This document shows, piece after piece, positions 32,087-36,859 of a stretch of DNA of 36,859 nucleotides. Position 1 is the first letter of the stretch. Each line of letters starts with the position of its first letter. The DNA lies in IMG/VR virus record IMGVR_UViG_3300023184_000301, positions 1 to 36,859 of that record; one strand, given 5' to 3'. The translations under genes and the position numbers were made by a program. The notes under the pieces were generated by a model, which saw only the letters and a program-made list of their open reading frames with translations, made no database searches and was not told the origin of the DNA. Source of the DNA: a virus.

Positions 32087-32270
32087 GGGTTTTTAATCTT
32101 TCCTGTAGGTCTGAGATAAATAAGCGCGCAGTAAGCAGACCTTTAACCTCGCCACACGCCTTCTTGTACTCCGCATAATCCCCAGCGTTGCCATCCGCTA
32201 GAGCTTCTTGGAGTTGGGATACTTTGTCATCTATCTTTTTAGATAGATGTTGTAGATAGTTTTCAATCAT
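32073..32270 (-). CDS. Small coiled-coil protein after portal
   Basis: 65 residues, almost entirely helical: MIENYLQHLSKKIDDKVSQL, then QEALADGNAGDYAEYKKACG and LLTARLFISDLQERLKTHDD. Its ATG overlaps the portal stop (ATGA) and its end overlaps the co-chaperonin start, so it belongs to a coupled set. Function unknown; similar small genes in this place are common in podoviruses. Confidence 0.72.
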   Translation of the reverse strand: MIENYLQHLSKKIDDKVSQLQEALADGNAGDYAEYKKACGEVKGLLTARLFISDLQERLKTHDDE

Positions 32271-34675
32271 TGTTTACGTCCAATAATGTTACTTATCATT
32301 CGCTGCTGCTCTAATTTATTATGAGCGTCCAATTCTTCTTTGGATTTAACATAATCAGTTTGAATCCTGGTCATATCAATTTGTTTTTGCGTTTGGATAC
32401 GCTCACGTTCAATCTGTTGCTGGGCAGCTTTTAACTGTGCATCAGTTTGATCTTTCTGCTGTTTGCGTTGTTGCTCAGCACCCTTAATTTGCATCTCTTG
32501 CTGTTGGATTTGTACAAGAGGATCTTGGGCCATCTGTTGGTTTTGGGCTTGTTGTGCTTCAGCAGTATTGGCCTGCATAACTTGTGCGCTTGCTTGGGCA
32601 ACCAGCCGTGATAGTTGGACTTCAACATCATCAGGCAGATGCTCATTAGGCGGGGGCATTGGTACGCCCATTTGCTTTTCTATCATTGTGCGATAGTGGA
32701 AGCCAAGGTGATCTGCAATGTGAGATTGCAATGCAGCCATGATCATATTGGCTTGAGGATTCTGGCCAATAGTCTTCATCACAAGAGGATCTTGCATGAA
32801 CATTTGGTGCGCTGCAATATGCGCCTGCTGGTCCTGAGTAATAAACGCCTTGAGGGGTTTTCCATTCAAAGCATTCATGTTCTCACTAATAGGATCAACA
32901 GGCATCTCATCATCAGGAAGAGGAACTAGCTTCTCTGCGTTCTTAATCCCTAGCACATCTAGCATCTGCCGATGAAGCTGCGGTAGGTCATAGATCTGTG
33001 GAGCTTGCTGAGCCAATTGAATGACAGCCTGATACTGCACAATCTTTTGCGCCATCGTTGCGGCGTTTGGATCAGAGACAGGGATAACTGCAACCAGGTC
33101 ATAGTCAGACCTCTTGGCCTTAGGAGATCCTTCTTCTGGCTCATAGTCGTATTCAGCCGGCGTGTAATCGCGGATGATGTCGCGCAGCAGCCCTAACTCT
33201 TGTTTGAACGAGTAATGAATACGCGCCTGGACGGCAGTCATTACTTTTAGCGTGCGCTCAAGGATAGCTAGGGTAGTACCAACGGGAGAGTTGGCTGACA
33301 TATCCGCAACTTGTATATCAGCAGCGGACGCAAACTTACGGCCCTCATCTACGATCTTGTCAAGCAGCATTGCCAGCACTTGGCTTGGTTCCTTGTAAGG
33401 AAGAGCCATAATGTTCTCTGCAATAGTCCCGCTGGGTACGTCAACATCCCTCCACTCAGCTGGTCCGATAGGTGTATCGTCGCCCTTTACACGAAGGCCG
33501 CGAGTTTTAAAGCCTCCAGGTAAGTTTGCAAGCGTGCCGGCGTCCACTAATTGGCGAAGAATGGAAGTTCCAGACTTTGCAAACGCCCCTACTAGGTGGA
33601 TAAGACCAAAACAGTAGAAACCAAAGCCAGGAACATAGCCGTAATGGACAAAATGCTGGCGCTTTGTCTTTAACTTATCGTCTTTTTCCCAATTACGACG
33701 GATAGCCAGACATTTATTGCTGCCTTTTTCAATCGTAACGATATAAGGTAAGGCAATTCCAGTCTCTTCCCCGTGTTTGTCCGTATCTTCATACCCTTCA
33801 AGGTCCAAATTTACGTTCATCTCAAGGATTTTGTAGCGATCATCCGACTGAGCGCGAAATCCCATCTTCTCGGCGATCTTTTTCTCTATTTCATCCAAGT
33901 TATTATCTGGCTCACCCAGATCTATGTCAGCATAAAAGCCGGCAACTTGTAGTTTGCGCAGTTCATTTTCAGTTTTACGCATGATGTGTGTAACGCGAGG
34001 GGACGTTTGCAGGTCCGATGCGCCGTAAGGGACCACAAGGTCTTCAGCCGTAACAAAAATAGATGTCTGGCGGTCTAAGCTTGGGTCAAAATACACCTTC
34101 TTGAAGGCATTACCAGCCAGTCCCAAGCCCCACAACATGCGCTCATGCTCAGGGCGGAACTCTGTCATTACGTCCGTCAGCTCATAATTCATATCAGCAG
34201 CCACGCGAGTAGCAGCTTGCTTCTTTTCTGGAGTTTCCTTGCCGATAATCTGAGTCTTAACAGGGCCGGCAGCCGGGAAGGTACTCATCATTATCTCGGC
34301 CTGGAACTTGACTACCGCCTCAGACAGTAGAGGATGGTAAACCCCACAAGCTCCAATCCAAGGATCAGCCCGCTCCTCAATCTTCATTCCCAGAAGTTCA
34401 AGGCCATCGACGTAAGTCTGCATCCAGTCTTTACGAGAGTTAATGTCATCGTCAAAATCACTAAGCAAGTCAGAGACAAGTTCAGCAACAACATCGTCAG
34501 GTAGATGCTCAACAAGGTTAGCTTCAAAGTCATCTTCAACGCTCCCTATTTGAATCTCAACATCACCAGTCTTGATAGTTACTGCCTCTGGATCTTCAAT
34601 CTCAATTTCAATGTCTGGTTCAGCCAGTGACTCAATGCCCATAGGAGCAGCGTAAAGTGATTTTTCAATGGACAT
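32267..34675 (-). CDS. Portal protein
   Basis: 802 residues, within the size range of large podovirus portals. Acidic N-terminus, then the conserved region with DINSRKDWMQTYVDGLELLG, YHPLLSEAVVKFQAEIMMST and RMLWGLGLAGNAFKKVYFDP, followed by FYCFGLIHLVGAF and the wing/stem/crown segments. The C-terminal 110 residues are a Gln-rich coiled coil (QQEMQIKGAEQQRKQQ), probably the barrel extending into the head. It forms the dodecameric DNA entry ring and docks terminase and adaptors. It is eight bases from terL in standard order. AAGGATTGAT precedes the ATG. Confidence 0.92.
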   Translation of the reverse strand: MSIEKSLYAAPMGIESLAEPDIEIEIEDPEAVTIKTGDVEIQIGSVEDDFEANLVEHLPDDVVAELVSDLLSDFDDDINSRKDWMQTYVDGLELLGMKIEERADPWIGACGVYHPLLSEAVVKFQAEIMMSTFPAAGPVKTQIIGKETPEKKQAATRVAADMNYELTDVMTEFRPEHERMLWGLGLAGNAFKKVYFDPSLDRQTSIFVTAEDLVVPYGASDLQTSPRVTHIMRKTENELRKLQVAGFYADIDLGEPDNNLDEIEKKIAEKMGFRAQSDDRYKILEMNVNLDLEGYEDTDKHGEETGIALPYIVTIEKGSNKCLAIRRNWEKDDKLKTKRQHFVHYGYVPGFGFYCFGLIHLVGAFAKSGTSILRQLVDAGTLANLPGGFKTRGLRVKGDDTPIGPAEWRDVDVPSGTIAENIMALPYKEPSQVLAMLLDKIVDEGRKFASAADIQVADMSANSPVGTTLAILERTLKVMTAVQARIHYSFKQELGLLRDIIRDYTPAEYDYEPEEGSPKAKRSDYDLVAVIPVSDPNAATMAQKIVQYQAVIQLAQQAPQIYDLPQLHRQMLDVLGIKNAEKLVPLPDDEMPVDPISENMNALNGKPLKAFITQDQQAHIAAHQMFMQDPLVMKTIGQNPQANMIMAALQSHIADHLGFHYRTMIEKQMGVPMPPPNEHLPDDVEVQLSRLVAQASAQVMQANTAEAQQAQNQQMAQDPLVQIQQQEMQIKGAEQQRKQQKDQTDAQLKAAQQQIERERIQTQKQIDMTRIQTDYVKSKEELDAHNKLEQQRMISNIIGRKQ

Positions 34676-34683
34676 ATCAATCC

Positions 34684-36183
34684 TTAGTAATAAGATGTCT
34701 TGCGCCTGAAAGCGCGGATCTCGTCTTGCTCATCTGTCTGCAAACGAATAAAGCCGCCCTTCCTGAACCTGATTAATGCCTGGGTAGCGGAGTCAACCAA
34801 GTCATCATTCTCTGCATTAGGGAAAGCGGCCATCTCTTCTATTAGCTCGTCGGCCCATCTTGTAGACGGAGCCCAGACCTTTCCACTAGCAAACAGATCA
34901 GCTACAGAGTTAATCCTCACCATCTTATCATTACCCCTGCTGGGCGTAAACTCTTGGACGGGGATCCCCATCGCTCTTAATTCAAAGATTAGCGGCGCTC
35001 CTGAAGCCTTGGCCTCAACTACAAACGCATCAGGCTCCCACTGCTTATAGTGGTTAAACGCTTTTTCCTTTAGCTCTGGAAACTCCATCCGGCGCTTAAA
35101 AGAATCCAGCAAAATAATATTGGCGTCGTTAGGGTTCTCGTTAATATAGAAAACACCCCAGGTAGTACAAGCCGAATAGTCGGACCGCTCTGTCTTTAAG
35201 AATGCAGTATCCCAGCTTTGGATAATGAACTCACACCTAGGCGGGTCCTCTGCTGTCCATTCCTTCCACCACTCCCTCTTAACAATCGCTCCTTGTTCTG
35301 AGGTTGGGCTTTGTTGATACTGGGCGTTCCATTTTGAGACTGGCAGTTCTGAGCGTAGAGCTTCGAGTTCTTCAAGGCTCCAGAATTCAGGCCATAAAGG
35401 TTTGTCGCTGGGCAGTATCGCGGGGAAGTCGATTACCTCCCACTCGTCGTTCCCGTCTTTCTCAATAGAGGATTGGAGGATTCTCCCCGTCAGGTCCCTC
35501 TTGGCCCAGCGGGTCATAACTACTACGATAGATCCTCCGGGCTGTAGACGCTGCCTAGGTCCAGATGTGTACCACTCGTATACTTTATCAAAGACAGAAG
35601 GATCTCCGGCGGCTATAGCAGCCTCTTGCTCAGAGTGAGGGTCATCAATAATAAGTAGATCCGCACCCTTACCCGTCACCGTTCCCCCTACACCGATAGC
35701 AAAATACTCCCCGTCCTTATTAGTAGACCAACGGCCGGCCGCCTTACTGTCTTGCCTAAGATTAACATTGGGAAAGATCTTGGCGTACTGTTCACTGCCT
35801 ACAAGGTTCCTTACCTTACGCCCAAACCCTACTGCAAGCTCAGCCGTATTAGAAGTCTGGATGATCTTTTTGTTAGGGTATTTACCTAGGAACCAAGCCG
35901 GTAGCATGTAGCTGGCAAACTCTGACTTCGTATGCCGGGGTGGCATGTTGATGATCAGTCGCTTAATCTTTCCCGACGCAATGTCCTCAAACTTCCTAGC
36001 CATCACCTTATGGTGTCTGCCATTAATAAACCCCGGCCACATTGAGTGAACAAACTTCAAGAAGTCCGCCTGCGCCTCTTCCCTGGCTAAAGATGCCCGG
36101 TACTCATCAAGCTCGTCAAAGAAAGCCTCCTGCTCATTAACAGGCAAAAGCTCTATCGCACGACTGATAGCGTCAATATTCAT
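34684..36183 (-). CDS. terL: Terminase large subunit (TerL)
   Basis: 499 residues, typical size. ATPase half: deviant Walker A MPPRHTKS at 80-87, Walker B LLIIDDPHSE at 176-185 with D180/D181, and a C-motif VVVMTRW at 220-226. Nuclease half (RNase H fold): D325 in IQSWDTAF, E390 in VVEAKASGAPLIFEL, and the DDLVDS acidic cluster at 460-465. It pumps DNA into the prohead and cuts concatemers. The ATG overlaps the stop of the winged-helix gene (ATGA), so the two are translationally coupled, which also makes that gene a candidate small subunit. Confidence 0.96.
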   Translation of the reverse strand: MNIDAISRAIELLPVNEQEAFFDELDEYRASLAREEAQADFLKFVHSMWPGFINGRHHKVMARKFEDIASGKIKRLIINMPPRHTKSEFASYMLPAWFLGKYPNKKIIQTSNTAELAVGFGRKVRNLVGSEQYAKIFPNVNLRQDSKAAGRWSTNKDGEYFAIGVGGTVTGKGADLLIIDDPHSEQEAAIAAGDPSVFDKVYEWYTSGPRQRLQPGGSIVVVMTRWAKRDLTGRILQSSIEKDGNDEWEVIDFPAILPSDKPLWPEFWSLEELEALRSELPVSKWNAQYQQSPTSEQGAIVKREWWKEWTAEDPPRCEFIIQSWDTAFLKTERSDYSACTTWGVFYINENPNDANIILLDSFKRRMEFPELKEKAFNHYKQWEPDAFVVEAKASGAPLIFELRAMGIPVQEFTPSRGNDKMVRINSVADLFASGKVWAPSTRWADELIEEMAAFPNAENDDLVDSATQALIRFRKGGFIRLQTDEQDEIRAFRRKTSYY

Positions 36184-36401
36184 ATGTTGCGCATCGACAA
36201 ATAACTAGGCCGAACACTGCGGGCGCTCTTACTCACCCGCTTACAAATCCCAAGATCACAAAGCTTTTTTACCACCCTATGAACATTACCCCGACCCTTA
36301 TCCCCAGTCTGGTACATGATGTCATCTATAGACGGCCCATACCCAAAGTTCTTCCAGTACTCATCTATCACAAGAAAAACCGTCCGCTGCTTCTCAGTCA
36401 T
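36180..36401 (-). CDS. LexA-type winged-helix protein; regulator or candidate small terminase subunit
   Basis: 73 residues from ATG 36401 (MTEKQRTVFLVIDEYWKNFG), preceded by AAGGAG at six bases; the ATG at 36458 would add 19 residues overlapping the upstream gene. YGPSIDDIMYQTGDKGRGNV and HRVVKKLCDLGICKR match the LexA N-terminal DNA-binding domain (helix-turn-helix about 24-50, wing after). There is no LexA peptidase domain. A 24-bp palindrome lies 46 bases upstream of its start. Known cases: LexA-like domains are transcription factors; small terminase subunits carry helix-turn-helix domains and sit just before terL. I cannot decide between the two. Confidence 0.85.
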   Translation of the reverse strand: MTEKQRTVFLVIDEYWKNFGYGPSIDDIMYQTGDKGRGNVHRVVKKLCDLGICKRVSKSARSVRPSYLSMRNI

Positions 36402-36435
36402 AAGGTACTCCTTCTTCTTTACCAAATAAGGCTCT

Positions 36436-36690
36436 TTAGGATATAACAACTTTAACACCTGTTAAAGTTGGCCAATAGATGACGGGCGTCTCTATACCTA
36501 GGTACTTGCCTTCGATAGCAAATGAAATGAACTCGCGCGCCTCTTCTTCAGTCATTTGCTTCATCAACGTCTTTACCATTCTCTCCCCATCATATATAGC
36601 CTTAGTAACCAAAGCCGCACCACCTCCATTAGGAACCCACATATCAGCTTGCCCCATAAGAGCATAGTCAAACCCATCAAACTTTAACAT
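36436..36690 (-). CDS. Small protein of unknown function before the winged-helix gene
   Basis: 84 residues beginning MLKFDGFDYALMGQADMWVP, with GGAALVTKAIYDGERMVKTL and TEEEAREFISFAIEGKYLGI. The short stretches resemble single-domain phage proteins, but I do not recognise a family. Shine-Dalgarno GAAGGA precedes the ATG at about 11 bases. Copies of AACTTTAACA flank or overlap its start, and a third sits in the palindrome at its 3' end, so it may be regulated with the next gene. Confidence 0.72.
   Translation of the reverse strand: MLKFDGFDYALMGQADMWVPNGGGAALVTKAIYDGERMVKTLMKQMTEEEAREFISFAIEGKYLGIETPVIYWPTLTGVKVVIS
36447..36470. promoter_or_regulatory. 24-bp palindrome upstream of the winged-helix gene
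   Basis: CAACTTTAACA-CC-TGTTAAAGTTG is a perfect inverted repeat with 11-base arms and two central bases. It overlaps the last codons of the upstream gene. The arms contain the decamer AACTTTAACA, also found at 36680 and 36714. It could be an operator bound by the adjacent DNA-binding protein, or a packaging recognition element. Confidence 0.7.
36680..36689 (+). promoter_or_regulatory. Decamer AACTTTAACA at the start codon of the 84-residue gene
   Basis: Same orientation as the left arm of the palindrome at 36447-36470 and the copy at 36714. On the minus strand it covers the start codon (TGTTAAAGTT), so a bound protein could block initiation or transcription. Confidence 0.5.
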
Positions 36691-36713
36691 TGTTATAGTT
36701 CCTTCAGTTTTTT

Positions 36714-36723
36714 AACTTTAACA
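36714..36723 (+). promoter_or_regulatory. Decamer AACTTTAACA upstream of the 84-residue gene
   Basis: Third direct copy, 34 bases from the copy at 36680. It lies just beyond the U-tract of the likely terminator, in the leader of the gene starting at 36690. Confidence 0.5.
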
Positions 36724-36767
36724 AAAATATATACCCCCACCCTTTCTCGTACAGAAACAAAGGGGGG
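36722..36767 (-). terminator. Likely rho-independent terminator at the end of the upstream gene
   Basis: On the minus strand, CCCCCCTTT (36759-36767) can pair with AAAGGGTGGGGG (36734-36745) with one bulge, followed by TATATATTTTTG. It lies two bases after the stop of the partial gene at the right edge. The loop is 13 bases and alternative pairings exist, so strength is uncertain. Confidence 0.45.
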
Positions 36768-36768
36768 C

Positions 36769-36858
36769 CTATTCGTCAAAATCATCTACTATCTCTGATT
36801 CTGTTAATGTTGACCCCTCCCCCTGTTTTGGCTGAGATCGTTTGAGAATCAGAGATAG
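36769..36858 (-). CDS. 3' end of an upstream gene (partial, right edge)
   Basis: An open frame enters from the right edge and ends at TAG 36769, giving 29 residues: LSLILKRSQPKQGEGSTLTE then SEIVDDFDE. The acidic ending and the terminator-like hairpin right after support a true C-terminus. Too short to identify. Confidence 0.45.
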   Translation of the reverse strand, partial: LSLILKRSQPKQGEGSTLTESEIVDDFDE

Positions 36859-36859
36859 T
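36788..36859. repeat. 15-bp inverted repeat ending exactly at the window edge
   Basis: ACTATCTCTGATTCT (36788-36802) and AGAATCAGAGATAGT (36845-36859) are perfect inverted copies 42 bases apart. The outer arm ends at the last base of the window. Confidence 0.6.

Noticed and set aside
1-36859. Lysogeny, defence, tRNA or retroelement genes
   Set aside because: No integrase, repressor-cro pair, reverse transcriptase, toxin-antitoxin pair or tRNA-like cloverleaf was seen; the only DNA-binding regulator candidate is the winged-helix gene next to terL.

Overview
The window reads as the late (structural and lysis) half of a tailed double-stranded DNA phage, probably a podovirus of a Gram-negative aquatic bacterium. 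Every supportable gene lies on the minus strand, so transcription runs from the right end (about 36.8 kb) to the left end (1). Genes are packed with overlaps of 1 to 8 bases (ATGA, TAATG) and gaps of a few bases, and most starts have an AAGGA or AGGAG Shine-Dalgarno. There is no tRNA, rRNA, integrase, CRISPR array, transposase or recognisable defence gene, and no replication gene. The podovirus reading is inferred from a large portal, separate scaffold, adaptor and stopper proteins, ejection-type internal proteins, and the lack of tape measure, sheath and baseplate genes. The aquatic habitat is inferred from my memory of similar small genes in freshwater and marine phages.

Layout in transcription order. 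(1) 36.86-36.18 kb: the tail of an upstream gene, a likely terminator, an 84-residue unknown protein and a 73-residue LexA-type winged-helix protein that overlaps terL. This stretch holds three direct copies of a decamer, one of which is an arm of a 24-bp palindrome. (2) 36.18-28.5 kb: packaging and head genes: TerL, portal, a small coiled-coil protein, a GroES-like co-chaperonin, scaffold, two less certain head proteins and the major capsid protein, closed by a terminator with a UUCG loop. (3) 28.4-24.1 kb: small structural proteins, an XhlA-like membrane protein, several tiny Lys/Gly-rich basic proteins, and the first adaptor-type and zinc-ribbon proteins. (4) 24.1-17.1 kb: a second adaptor, paralogous beta-rich proteins, a 661-residue protein with 25 repeats, a glycine-rich adhesin-like protein and a tail fibre. 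(5) 17.1-15.2 kb: lysis cassette: a secreted small protein, a two-helix membrane protein, a GTA-type holin and a GH24 endolysin. (6) 15.2-7.6 kb: the stopper or hub protein, a C1q-like protein and three internal (ejection) proteins. (7) 7.58-1 kb: a giant ORF (at least 2527 residues, running off the left edge) that I read as a polyvalent protein with ParB-like, GNAT, L,D-transpeptidase and zinc metallopeptidase segments.

Together these genes package DNA, build the capsid (possibly helped by the phage co-chaperonin), close it with adaptors and a stopper, fit fibres, load internal proteins and lyse the host. The two regions most worth study are the giant polyvalent gene and the repeated boxes around the winged-helix gene next to terL. 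The boxes could be operators or a packaging recognition site.
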